Part shown: positions 1 through 11,919 of the stretch, piece by piece
Layout: every line of letters starts with the position of its first letter
Numbering within the stretch: position 1 is the stretch's first letter
Origin: Loripinus fragilis
Taxonomy: Eukaryota > Mollusca > Bivalvia > Lucinida > Lucinidae
Assembly: GCA_964019695.1 (NCBI GenBank)
Contig: CAXHUL010000501.1
Coordinates: 1-64,000, forward strand
Length of the DNA: 64,000 nt
Direction of reading: 5' to 3'
Notes under the pieces: model-generated
Databases searched by the model: none
What the model was told of the DNA's origin: nothing
What the model saw: only the letters and a program-made list of their open reading frames with translations
Made by a program: the position numbers and the translations under genes

Positions 1-284
1 TACGTAATCATTTTGGTATGCGCGTAACCAGCCAGACCCACGTAGTAAACTGCTGAAACAGGGTCAATAAAAGCAAAGTTTGGATCAACTATCGGTTTAT
101 TGTTTTAAAAAGTCTTGGTTTAGATTGTGGATCAAGGAAATGGTCAAATGGCGACGTTTCTGTAGGATTCTGAAACGGTTTAACGTCATTAACGTCAGCT
201 CTGATACTGCGTAAAACGCGTAAACTCTCTTTTCTGTTTGAGATTTATTCATTACAAGGACGTTTTGTTCAAGAATTATGACTT

Positions 285-885
285 TTCCATCCGAAATGCT
301 TAGGGGGTGCCTAGTTTGTGTAATCTGTAACTCCAACAGTATTCATTCTTTTATACTCAAACTTTTCAAAATGATTGTTCACACATTGAAGATTTGCACC
401 TACCATTTTTGTGCACATTTTTTTTAAAAAAATATTTTTGACGGGTACATTGTTTCTTCCCGAAATGCTAAGGGGGTGCCTAGTTAGTGTAATCTGAAAC
501 TCCACGAGTAATCATTCCTTTATATTCAAACTTTCCATAATGATTCTTCACACATTGAAGATGTATACACATTTCAGGAATATTTTTATTCATTTTTGGG
601 AGTCTTGAACTTAGACATTTTTCGTTAGAAATGCTTAAATGGCTTCTGGTTTGTGTAATATGTAACTCAAGCAGTTTTCATTCCTTTAGATTCAAACTTT
701 GTATTATGGTTGAACATGTACACTCAATATTTGTGCACATTTGAAAATATATTTTTGAGTGTTCAACTTAGAAATTGTTTCGTCACCTACTGTAGTTACA
801 TTGTGAAATTTGGGTGTAATCTGATTTCACTCCTGTATATTTGAACTTTGCATTTCGACTGTTCACACATTGAAGATGTGCACCC
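285..885. repeat. ~167-bp tandem repeat, about four degenerate copies
   Basis: A unit containing 'gaaatgct(t)aggggg', then 'gtgtaatctg', 'attcctttata' and 'cacacattgaagat' recurs at about 285, 451, 620 and 785. The copies diverge progressively, so this is an old tandem array. No coding potential is visible; the short ORFs across it are by-products of the repeat. Confidence 0.75.
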
Positions 886-2328
886 GCGACACAGGTCCAG
901 AGCAGATTTTGATCTTGTTTCAATAGGAAAGACAAGTTCAAGCTTTTCTAAAACGCTTGCCTCCATTTAGCACAATTTTCAATGTGTGGTGTCTGGTTAT
1001 GATGCCCATTTAAAACTTGTATTTCTTTCTTTTGAAGGCAAAAGAGCTTTATCAACACCAATATTTTCTGCTCTCTTTGTTTTTCAATATACAGGTAGCC
1101 TGTACATTGCCTCTAGAAGTCTGTCCTTTATGGGGACCTGGAGGACTGCGCCATAGTGCAACTAATTCGCAGTGAATAATGGCATTGTACCAGTTTGATG
1201 AACCATGCAAGTGTGGTACGGGCTCAGTGTACACGGCTTGATCAAAGCCATCTGAATATATATATATTGCAATCTTTCTCGAAAGGTGGGAATTATGATA
1301 GATTATTCATGCAACATAAAAGGTTATACAGTTTTAAAATGACAAATTTGATGATTGAGCGGGATCCGTAAATTGCGGTTTTCAACTTCAAATCGTGTTG
1401 ATTCTGATCGGATATGACTCCTCGAAAGAGAAGTCAACTCTGGGTCTACGTTACTAACGGGCGTTTAAAGGTAAGTCCCAATTGTTTATTTAACTTTGCC
1501 CCGTAAGAGCTCTGACAGGTTGGACTTTACATAGGATCCAATTAGAAAGGCTTCTCATTTTCGCCAATGAAACAGTGGTTTGGTTTATATTGTCCATAAC
1601 AGGCAATAAACATAAAGGTAAATCTACAACCGCAGGATCGGTTCAAGCCCTAAAAACGAGATTTTTATGGGAATTAGACTGGTGACAGACCAGTAAATAA
1701 AAAAATAGTAAAATATGTGCACATACGTATACAAGCATATGCTTCTCTGAAAAAATCACTGACTGTCTTATTGTATTCTGAGCAATGGGGAAGTAATAAA
1801 GTATCATAAATTTATCTCTGTTGCAGTTATAGAACTTTAAGTTAGATGTCTTAATACAGGGCCTGAAGACAGGCTATTATGGAAATATGAAATAAGAAAG
1901 CAGTACATACCGTATCCAACTGAAATACCCCTGTTTATTAACATAAGAAAGATAGTTCCATAACGTTTCAAGTCGTTTGGTGCCCAAGCCATTGATTTTA
2001 TCTAAGTGATACTTATTTCCAAATCCGTGGACACCGGGTGCTGATTCTCGTAGACTTGACGGCACCGAAAGGTCTTTCACAGATATTTATTCGTTTCACA
2101 TTTGCCTGCCAAGTTATGGGAGGAGCTCTCACTTTTTGTCACGTTATGATTAATTTCTTTAACGTCTATTGTTTTGCCAAGAGCTCTACGATAAAACATG
2201 GACGACTGGTAATGTTTGAGTCAGTTTGTGTCCACGGTATTTTGCAATAAAGTCCAAACAGTGAGTGCCCTTGGAGTATAACCAAGAAATACCACATTCA
2301 CACACTACTACGTTCAAAACCCCCTTAT
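886..2328. other. No recognisable gene or element
   Basis: AT-rich unique-looking sequence with only short random ORFs. The last ~50 bases (about 2280-2316) resemble the reverse complement of the 3' tail ('gtggtatttc') shared by SINE and RT fragments elsewhere in the window, so the right edge may hold a retroposon scrap. Confidence 0.5.
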
Positions 2329-5300
2329 TACGAGGGTTAGTCAAAAATAACTGAGCCCTACCTCACAACATTATAGTTTGGTATTGTAGACAACAAATGG
2401 GATTATGTTCTATAAGTATAACATGTCATAGATGTTTTAACCCCTAAGAAGCACCCTAGTGAAGCTTCTATTATGGTTGCTAGGCAACTGAAGATCGTCA
2501 GTCAGATCAATGCGTTCACGATCTCAGCCACCAGGAAAATGCAGCATGTCTTTAAAAAGCTTGTGTGCTTGATAGTTTTTGTTAAAGACATATTTGACAT
2601 TTATTTGAATAACATATATCATATTGTCTTTTCATTACACTTGGTTCGTTAATGTTCAGGTGAGCATTTATTGTATGCGTTGCCTAGCAACAAAAAAACG
2701 CCAAAATTCCACAAATTTTCAAATACATGTGAATCGTGTTGCCATGGAAACAGAATTGTGCATTTAAATCAAGGAACTTAATACGCCTAAGGGTTGGTTT
2801 GTGTATGCAGAACTGTTAAAGCATTATTAAGCTAATATTTTATGTTTTCTATTAAACTTGTGTAAATACGAAGGCTGGTGGGGTAAATTATATGACCTCA
2901 GGCATGTTAAAAATTAGATAAATTCTGAAATCAAACTACCACAGCATCTATAAATTAGGGTCAGTTGGTTTCTGTTCAGTGACACTAAATAGGTACATGT
3001 TTAAATTATCAGACGACAGTGAATAAAGCCTTGCCTTTATATTACTGTTTCCATAGCATCGCTTTGATTTGGATGTATCACAGCGTGAACGCACCCCTTT
3101 GACAGGTCATATTCTGTTGCCTAGCAACCGTTGAAAAAAGCCTACCAACAGAAATAAATAAGGTGATTAAATAGATGACATATAACTACAATGAAATATC
3201 ATCTAAATATATGTCCATTTTACTTGATTCAAATGTTATGAGGTAGGGCTCAGTTATTTTTGACTGACCCTCGTACTTTAAATATGAGCTTAAATAATGA
3301 GAAATAAATCCCATGAACAGAATTGATATAGTGTTATACTTACATAGTATACAGCCATCTAATGCAAATATACTTTTAAAAAACCCACAGGCTTTATTTC
3401 ATATTACTACATTATTTCATTTTGCGGTTTCATAGCAAAAACGCATTATTAAATAATGTAATAATTTTGAAAAGTATGAAAAATGATTGTATTTTTTTCT
3501 GACAGCAATTCATAAAATGGTTTATTCACGTACGAAACGCCTATTTGAATATGGCTGTAAATGAATCCCGTGAACATAATTTATATTGTGTTATAGTTGA
3601 ATAGTATTCAGCCACCTCAAGTTAAGCATACTATAAAAACAGTATATTTACTTCATATTATTACATTATTTCATTTTGCGTTGTCTCAGCTTAACGCATT
3701 ATGAAATAATGTAACAATTTTAACAAGAAGGAACAACTGATTGATTTTTTTCTTACAGCAATTTTTACAATGGTTTATTCACGTACAAAACACCTTTTTA
3801 AATATGTCTGTAAATGAATCCCGTGAACATAATTTATATTGTGTTATTTTTGAATAGTATTCAGCCATCTCACGTTAAGAATACTTTAAAACAGTACATT
3901 TACTTCATATTATTACATTATTTCATTTTGCCGTGTCCTAGCACAATGCGTTATGAAATAATGTAATAATTTTAACAAGAAGGAACAACTGATTGATTTT
4001 ATCATACAGCAATTTTTACAATGGTTTATTCACGTTCAAAACGCCCTTATTACTTTAAATATGAGCTTAAATAATGAGAAATAAATCCCATGAACAGAAT
4101 TGATATAGTGTTATATTTACATAGTATACAGCCATCTAAAGCAAATATACTTTAAAAACCCCCAAGTTTTATTTCATATTACTACATTATTTTATTTTGC
4201 GGTTTCATAGCAAAACGCATTATGAAATAATGTAATAATTTTGAAAAATGTAAAAAATGATTGAATTTTTTTTCTGACAGCAATTCATAAAATGGTTTAT
4301 TCACGTACGAAATGCCTATTTGAATATGGCTGTAAATGAATCCTATGAACATAATTTATATTGTGTTATTTTTGAATAGTATTCAGCCATCTCACGTTAA
4401 GAATACTTTAAAACAGTACATTTACTTTATATTATTACATTATTTCATTTTGCCGTGTCCTAGCACAATGCGTTATGAAATAATGTAATAATTTTAACAA
4501 GAAGGGACAACTGATTGATTTTTTCATACAGCAATTTTTACAATGGTTTATTCACGTTCAAAACGCCCTTATTACTTTAAATATGAGCTTAAATAATGAG
4601 AAATAAATCCCATGAACAGAATTGATAAAGTGTTATATTTACATAGTATACAGCCGTCTTAAGCAAATATACTTTAAAAACCCACAAGCTTTATTTCATA
4701 TTACTACATTATTTCATTTTGCGGTTTCATAGCAAAACGCATTATGAAATAATGTAATAATTTTGAAAAATGTAAAAAATGATTGCATTTTTTTTCTGAC
4801 AGCAATTCATAAAATGGTTTATTCACGTACGAAATGCCTATTTGAATATGGCTGTAAATGAATCCCGTGAACATAATTTATATTGTGTTATATTTGAATA
4901 GTATTCAGCCATCTCACGTTAAGCATATATTTACTTCATATTATTACATTATTTCATTTTGAGTTGACCTAGCATAACGCATTGTGAAATAATGTAATGA
5001 TTTAAACAAGAAGGAACAACTGATTGATTTTTTTCTTACAGCAATTTTTACAATGGTTTATTCACGTTCAAAACGCCCTTATTACTTTAAAAATGAGCTT
5101 AAATAATAAGAAATAAATCCCATGAACAGATTTGATATAGTGTTGTATTTACATAGTATACAGCCATCTAATGCAAATATACTTTAAAACTCCACACGCT
5201 TTAATTCATATTACTACATTATCATTTTGCGGTTTCATAGCAAAACGCAATATGAAATAATGTAATAATTTTGAAAAGTATGAAAAATGATTGAATTTTT

Positions 5301-5930
5301 TCTGACAGCAATTCATTAAGAGGTTTATTCACTTATTTAAATATGGCTGTAAATGAATCCCGTGAACATAATTTATATTGTGTTATATTTGAATAGTATT
5401 CAGCCATCTCACGTTAAGCAAACTATAAAAACAGTATACTTACCTCATATTATTACATTATTTCATTTTGCGTTTTCCTAGCAAAATGCATTATGAAAAA
5501 ATGTAATAATTTTAACAAGAAGGAACAACTGATTGATTTTTTTCTTACAGCAATTTTTACAATGGTTTATTCACGTACAAAACACCTTTTTAAATATGTC
5601 TGTAAATGAATCCCGTGAACATAATTTATATTGTGTTATATTTGAATAGTATTCAGCCATCTCACGTTAAGCATACTATAAAAGCAGTATATTTACTTCA
5701 TATTATTACATGATTTCATTTTGCGTTGTCCTAGCATAACGCGTTATGAAATAATGTAATAATTTTAACAAGAAGGAACAACTGATTGATTTTTTCTTAC
5801 AGCAATTTCCACAATGGTTTATTCACGTTCAAAACGCCCTTATTACTTTAAATATGCTCTTAAATAATAAGAAATAAATCCCATGAATAGAATTGATATA
5901 GTGTTATATTTAAATAGTATACAAAGTAAG
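2300..5930. repeat. Satellite array of ~265-bp hairpin-cored monomers (left arm)
   Basis: Two related monomer types alternate. Type A holds 'aaataaatcccatgaacag'; type B holds 'aatgaatcccgtgaacat'. Both carry a palindromic core in which 'acattatttcattttgcg' is followed by 'cgcattatgaaataatgt'. The order is roughly A-B-B, A-B, A-B, A-B-B, A, giving higher-order periods of about 510-780 bp. The array is interrupted near its left edge by a TIR element at 2331-3273. A related array in opposite orientation lies at 15853-17250. Confidence 0.85.
2331..3273. mobile_element. Non-autonomous mariner-like element, CGAGGG TIRs, TA duplication
   Basis: Inverted ends of about 40 bp start CGAGGGTTAGTCAAAAATAA on the left and the matching CGAGGGTCAGTCAAAAATAA on the right (reverse complement), with TA on both sides. 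The flanks rejoin as 'cccttattactttaaatatg', which is exactly the uninterrupted satellite sequence seen at about 4046-4065 and 4567-4587, giving a precise empty site. The 943-bp interior has no transposase ORF. Confidence 0.85.
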
Positions 5931-6304
5931 TAAGGTGCAAAGATCAGGAATCAATACAATCAAGTACCACACCTGACCCAGGATAACAATGGGAAATCAA
6001 CATAGAACACCACAAACGAGAGCCAAGAGATCAGCTCTTTCCCAGCACGTGACCACAAGGCACATATAAACAGACGTTAACAAAGGCATAGCAAACACAA
6101 GACAGAAAAGACATAAAAGATCCACAAAAGAAGGTCCGCCTTGGAATGGTCAGTAAAATATTTTACTGGAGGGCTTAAACCAGCCTCACGGCGCCAACCC
6201 CACCCCTAACTCTAATGCGAACCAGGACACAACTGGGAAAGTGACAAAACACAACACACACACTATAGCCAAGAGGTCAGCTCTTTCCCAGCAGGTGACC
6301 ACAA
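5931..6304. repeat. Interspersed module with 'gcaaagatcaggaatcaata' edge
   Basis: Segment with 'agtaaggtgcaaagatcagg', 'gagccaagagatcagctc' and 'aaaatattttactggagg' that recurs at 12651-12947 in the same orientation and at 15436-15850 in reverse. Its ends resemble the 3' tails of the RT fragments ('ccgccttgga', 'gggcttaaacc'). It is non-coding. Confidence 0.7.
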
Positions 6305-6759
6305 AAATAGTAAGTGAGTATGATCAGGAAATACCACAATCACAAACTGCAGACAACCCCGTGGCACCGTGAGGAAGAGCCGCTCAACCATCACAAGACA
6401 CCAGGAAGACAAATAAAGCAAAGCAATCAGCTCTCTCTTCCCCATCAAGATGATTGCAATACTAGAATGGACTTAAAGTAACGTACAACAAAACATAGAA
6501 CAATTACAGACTCCCACAATGGGAGTAACAATAAACAAAAAGTCAACAACAACAGAACCACCGCCTTAGAACGGACAGCAGCCTAAGCCACCGGGGGGCT
6601 TAAATGCATTTTACTGGTACCAAATCTTCGCCCTAGATTCTGCTGTTGTTGAAGTACAAGAAATGTCCAGCTCGCATGGAGGCCATCTAACTAATGCAAT
6701 GTATCATCATGGAAAACACTCTAATCAAATTAACACTCCATGATGAAACAAAAAAAAAA
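6305..6759 (-). mobile_element. RT-element 3' end inserted in the left arm
   Basis: This 455-bp block is absent from the other arm, where 'ggtgaccacaa' runs straight into 'ggctacaaag' (reverse complement near 15470). Read on the minus strand it matches the 3' untranslated region following the RT C-terminus at 51200-51600 and 57780-58010 ('aagatttggtaccagtaaaa', 'gtggtatttcctgatcat'). It is a 5'-truncated retroelement copy with no coding sequence. Confidence 0.75.
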
Positions 6760-8242
6760 GGCTACAAAGATCAGACACGACATTACATCACACACCAAAA
6801 TGAAGCATAACTAACAAAAACGATCCACAAAAGAAGCACCGCCTTGGAAAGTATATGCATGAAGTAATGGTTAGTCACTGCGTCAAGGTTCCCCATGTAA
6901 AGGTGTGGTAAGCTGAAATATGAGTGAAAGTTCAAAATTTCAAAAATCCTGAATGGTCCTGAACTTTTAAAAAAATGCAGTATGCCTACATAAACTTAAA
7001 AAACCAAGTTCAAATGTCTTTGGATAAACTAATAATAAATCAGAGAAGCTATCATAATCTGCTTAAGTTAGCATTTTGGTCTGACTTTCTTTGGTAAGAC
7101 AGCCTAAAAATCTTGAATTCAGGATTCTGAATTCATATTTATTACACGTTTTACTGAAAATAGAAACAAAATGCTTAGTTACCCAAGCTGATGCTGCTCG
7201 TGATTTCAAACCCACAACAAGCCACTCACGGGAACCCATATTCTCCCTCGTGGGCCCTCCCACGCATCCATATTCACGTCGCAGCGACTTTCAGGCCAGC
7301 GTGTAAACATGTAACAATTTTTTGGACGGCTGCTGCATTAGCAGGCATATCAGTCGGTAATCTCTGTAATTGCACTCGGGACTATTTAACCTCTGGCATG
7401 CAAATAAGGAGACACTGGTCTGATGTACTGTATCACTGGTAATGCGATGGTGACCATTGTGCGAAATTGTGCTCCTCTCACTGTCTATATCTAAGGGGCC
7501 GTTTCATCCTGGCTTTGTGATCAGGGATGAACTGTTGTAAAACCATGTCACAATAGTGGACAACCTTGGCGAACCAGGATGAACAGTGTTGAACTGGCTC
7601 ATTCCCTGGTTGTTCTAAGATGTTGAAAACAACTGGGAGTCAACGCGAGTCACCAGGAATGCTGTCAAATACCGTAGTAAGCCGGGACGACACCCGCAAC
7701 GTCCTTGTCTCCACCGTTATTAGCCAAGCACGTTGAAGACACCCCCCAGAGTTTGCCCCTGTAATAGAACGGTAGAGCCCCAAATTAAGAATAGTAGCGT
7801 CACGGTTCGCACCGGTTGTGACAGGTATTGTCATGGTTTGAGCTGGTAAAGCCCCATTTTTACCCGAAAACTCGTTGCTACTTCGGTTGGGCACGGTAGA
7901 GGCCCGGTCTGCCCAGTTTAACAAATTCTGCATATGTATATATAACAATATGTAAAGTCTAGAAAAAAAACAGGGCTATACCCGGGTAACATCGTTAAGG
8001 TGAGAATGCAGTCAATTTTTTTTTAAATGTGTCCCAGTGCATTACGGTATCAGGATTTACTGTGGCTACATAGGTATAGTCAGAACGAGGCTTGAACGTT
8101 CATAGGCTTAAAATGAGAGCATAAGTTCAAAATGTCAAGGAAAGAAGAAAAAATAGGTCATTTCAATTTCAAACTTATTTTATGAAATTTCAAGATTATA
8201 TCTCTAATCTAACTCAAACGAGTGAAATAAGCTAGCTTCTTC
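6760..8242. repeat. Inner part of left arm, non-coding
   Basis: Matches 13385-15435 in reverse apart from the insertion in that arm. A notably GC-richer stretch (about 7460-7930) contains short self-complementary words around 'ggttttacaacagttcatcc' and 'tgccgtggagac'-like motifs. The 102-codon ORF here is not preserved in the sister copy. Confidence 0.6.
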
Positions 8243-9066
8243 TAGCCTGGGTCCAGTCGTCAATATTTTGGCAATATTTTCGAACCTAATGCTAACAATC
8301 TAAAAAAAGAAGAGAATAAAAATATACCACATCAAAGGTATCAGTTGTCCGTTATTAATTTCGATTGATATTGACGCCTGGGGACATCCGTATTATTTCC
8401 CTATGATAATCCGATAAGCCGATTAATCTAATTATAGCCTATTGCTTGAGGGTGACGTAATAAAGATGATAACGAGACACCGATCTGATAATGAGAATGC
8501 CATAATCAATCAGCTGATCATGGAAACTCCTCGTAAAAACGTGAATAAAGATGGCGGAATTCGAGGTGGTTAGAGACCGATTGATCCAAAACAAAGGATT
8601 ATAATTTTCAAACACAGAGATGAAACTGAAGTATCAAAATATATTGCAAAAATTCAAAGGAGATGACGTTTTTCTCGGATGTCTTGTGTGTATCTCAACC
8701 CTGTGCATTAAATGCGTGTCTCGCAAAGGCAGAAAACTAACTACTTAACGAATACACCTAAGTCGGAAAACGCTGTTTCAATGCCAACTATCGTCCACAA
8801 AGTGCATTCGGTGATACGATAGGTGATACGAATATCTATGGTAATGTTTGCCTTTCTATCTATCTTTTCACTGGGATTCCTGTTACTATTTATAGCACAA
8901 TAGTGTTATCCGATAGCTTTATCGATCTTGGCTTTACCCCTCAAAATTTGAGGAAAAATCCAGGTGGCGATGTCGATTGAAATCAGAGTTCCCCAGGCTA
9001 TCATTTTTGACCAAGGAACGGAAAAATAAAAAAGGAGAAAAAATGATCAGACTGGAACCCAGGCTA
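8243..9066. mobile_element. hAT-like MITE, 8-bp target duplication
   Basis: Inverted ends TAGCCTGGGTCCAGTC and TAGCCTGGGTTCCAGTC (reverse complement of the right end) are flanked by the 8-bp direct repeat GCTTCTTC (8235-8242 and 9067-9074). The opposite arm at about 13394-13412 has a single copy of that octamer and no insert. An 8-bp duplication with TAG-starting ends fits the hAT superfamily. No transposase is seen in 824 bp. Confidence 0.85.
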
Positions 9067-9074
9067 GCTTCTTC

Positions 9075-9244
9075 CAACATTATTTCATTTTGCGTCGATA
9101 TGCACCTTATCGACGCAAAATGAAATAATCGTATTATTACATCTTTATTTCATTTTGCGAAGACGTTGGCGACGCAAAATAAAATAAAAAAATCAAAATG
9201 AAATAAATTATTACATTATTACAAAACGTGCTGCAACAATGCAT
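9075..9244. repeat. Hairpin block ending in 'gtgctgcaaca'
   Basis: Two consecutive imperfect palindromes built from 'tttcattttgcgtcg' and 'cgacgcaaaatgaaat', then 'ttacattattacaaaacg', then 'gtgctgcaaca'. The same block in reverse starts the right arm at 13225, and a third copy ends at 50826. It looks like a terminal structure of a repeat family. Confidence 0.75.
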
Positions 9245-9459
9245 GTCTGCGTCAGCTTTTTGACCACATAGTTTTTCGTTGGGCCCTTAGCTCAAACGCA
9301 CCATGCGGGGACAGTTATCGTTATCCCCTTCCCATTATATACCAGATTCAGACTTCTCTGTGTTGCTACTTGCAAGACTATGTCTGCAAGACGCTTACTC
9401 AATATGGTATTCCAGGTGACGAAACGTTAGTGGGTAAAACATGTAACCATGAGGGTCTG

Positions 9460-9755
9460 GATGGGGTATAATGATTAGTGAATAATGGCCCTTTTTCATA
9501 ATGAATAGTGAAAAATGAGCCAAAAAAAAAAAAATGAATAGTGAATAATGAGGGCCTAAAAATCAATGAATAATCCTATTTTTTTAATGAATTAAGGAAA
9601 AAATTAATGAATAGTGAATAATCAGATTTCTTTGCCACCTTTCTTACTTTTAATGAATAAATGGTCTTATTTCAATGAATAAGCCAAAATTTAAATGAGA
9701 TGAATAATGGGCTAAATTTTTAATGAATAGTGAATACCAGACCCCCCCCCCCCCC
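9460..9755. repeat. Degenerate 'aatgaatagtgaataatg' minisatellite plus C-tract
   Basis: About ten irregular copies of 'aatgaatagtgaataatg' separated by short A/T runs, ending in a run of about 14 C at 9741-9755. Non-coding. The C-tract is a likely assembly weak spot. Confidence 0.8.
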
Positions 9756-9889
9756 ATCCAGACCCTCAACCATGCTTCAATGAGGGACAATAGAAAACCG
9801 GCAATCACGTTTTTTTTCATTCCACCACTGATATTTGCCATAAATGCATGTCATACTTGTAATCGTCTGCCGCCTTTAATTTCTACGAG

Positions 9890-11760
9890 GACTCCTGATG
9901 GCATTTTTTGTTAATGCTCGGCATCCAGGCTAGAATTATTCCTTGGACTATTACAAACAATATAGGGGTGGATGCCAGGCGTGATTTTTCGATTTAAGGT
10001 CACGGTGAGGTCAAAGGTCAAGTAAGTGCAATTATGAAAAAAATGGCATTTAAATATAGTAAATGATGAACAAAAACACTTGAACGTGAGAATAGAATGG
10101 CACATAGGCTTGCCACAGCCTCCGAATTGACATTTGCAAAAAATACCTTATTTATGATAATAAACATTCAGGCTCAATACACATTAAAGATCAATATAGT
10201 CCGGGCCAATTAAGCTTACCTTGCACCCCAGGGAAATTTTTTCTTGAGTGCCAAATTGTTCATTAAGACCACCTAAATGCAAAATAATGTTCTAAAAATG
10301 AACCTGTCTGGGCTATGCGAAAATGGTTTCCATGGCAACCCATAATGCTATTCAAGAATGGTGAGGTACCTACAAAATTACTCATATCTTAGCAAGTACT
10401 TGTCTTAAACTTCTAAACATGGTGTCAACTTAAAACTTAGACAGAGGCCTTTCATTCATTGTCGCTTATGCAAATTATCTAAATTATCTAATTTGCATAA
10501 CTATTTATGAAAATATTAAAAAGGTGATTCAAGAATGGGGTGTACCTTCAAAATCAACAATATCTCAGTTGCTTCATATCACAACCTACTAAAACTGGTA
10601 CCAAATTAAAGCTTAGACATTGGCCTTTTATCAATTTGTAGCATATGCAAATTATCTAATCTACATAATATGCGTTTTCATGAATATTAATAAAAACGTT
10701 AAAAATAAGGAAAATCATTAAAAACATAAATAAGCAGATTGCATCTTCATATCACCACTGATGCATATTGCTATGTCATCAGTGATACAATTGGACAATT
10801 TCATTCATCCAATGGTCCTATTTGTAAATTGTCTCAATTGCATATCCATAAATATATATGTGTTAACTTACAAAATGAAAGAAAGCCATATAAAAACTAT
10901 AAACCTTGGAAGAGGGGAAGGGGAGTTGGTAATAAGACCTTCCTTGCACCCCTAGGACATTTTCTCATGTATGTAAACTTGTTTAGTGAGGTCGCCTTAA
11001 TGACAAATTATTGTCATAGAAATAAAACCCGTTTGGAATATATGAAATTACAATGGTTCCCATGGCTACCTATCATGCAATTCAAAAGAATGGGGGTGTT
11101 TGGGGATTCTAATGAACAATTTGGCACCCACAAAAAATTGTCCCCGACTAGTACTATATATGTTAATTGTATGAAAGATGACCCTATAGATTTGAAATAT
11201 AATTTTACGCTATCCAAGGCACTTCTTATTCACATCAACATTGTATCAATTTGGTGTATGACTTCATTTTCCACATCCCTAGTTTCGAAAATGTGCCTAT
11301 ATATATAATTTTAGACTCATTTTCACAGGTAACCCAAGTATCTACAAACATTGCTTGTGAGTGGTCTATAACTTAGGCATGTTTGAAAATGTCGGTGAAA
11401 AAAAAAGACTGTAAATATGAAAAATCTACACCAAAATAACTGATTTTTCTGCGGAAAGTATATTTTTCTATCCCATAATAGCTATAACATTCCACAAACT
11501 ATTCTTTTCAACATTTCTATATCTGACTTTTAGTTTTCAACATATTAAACACAATTAGAATGATTTAGATATCATCTATAGCAATGTAAAAAAGACCTAA
11601 TGACGATTCTAATAAGAAAATGCACCTATTTGACCGTTGACCTTGCTGTGACCTTAATTCGAAGTTTCAGACGTGGCATCCACCCTGGGGCACTTTGTCA
11701 TACCCCAAAGAGTAATTCTAGCATGGATGCCAAGCATTAACAAAAAATGCCATCAAAACC
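9890..11760. mobile_element. Foldback-type element with ~130-bp inverted ends
   Basis: 'gatggcattttttgttaatg', 'ggcatccaggctagaatta', 'ggtggatgcca' and 'ttaaggtcac' at 9896-10030 recur in reverse order and complement at 11620-11757. The interior is AT-rich with scattered similar sub-blocks ('tggtttccatggcaaccca', 'atggttcccatggctaccta'). Its longest ORF (10739-11308, 189 codons) has no recognisable domain and I do not call it a gene. I could not fix a target duplication. Confidence 0.6.
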
Positions 11761-11919
11761 AATTTCTATAGGTCTTAGAAATTACAGGCTGCAAACTATA
11801 AACATAGGTGTATCCAAACTCACCCTGTGTATTTTTGAGCACCTAATTTTGAACAGACACTGCAAAGATTATCCTTAACCTACTAGTGCCGTCTGCTGAT
11901 AACTTTTACAAACAGTTTG

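Larger units (their letters stand above)
2300..9244 (+). repeat. Left arm of a giant imperfect inverted repeat
   Basis: From the outside inwards, the satellite, an RT-tail module (5931-6306), the 6760-8242 segment and the hairpin block ending 'gtgctgcaaca' are matched in reverse order on the opposite strand at 13225-17250. Differences are mostly point changes plus discrete insertions: 2331-3273, 6305-6759 and 8243-9066 here, 14473-15059 in the other arm. The arm could be one large interspersed element present twice head-to-head, or a true palindromic duplication. Confidence 0.8.

Noticed and set aside
2300..5930. CRISPR-like array
   Set aside because: Repeats are ~265 bp, tandem without unique spacers, in a eukaryotic transposon context.
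7640..7948. 102-codon minus-strand ORF in the left arm
   Set aside because: The sister arm (about 13690-13990) does not keep the frame.
10739..11308. 189-codon plus-strand ORF
   Set aside because: No recognisable domain, composition of translated AT-rich DNA, and it lies in the interior of a foldback element.
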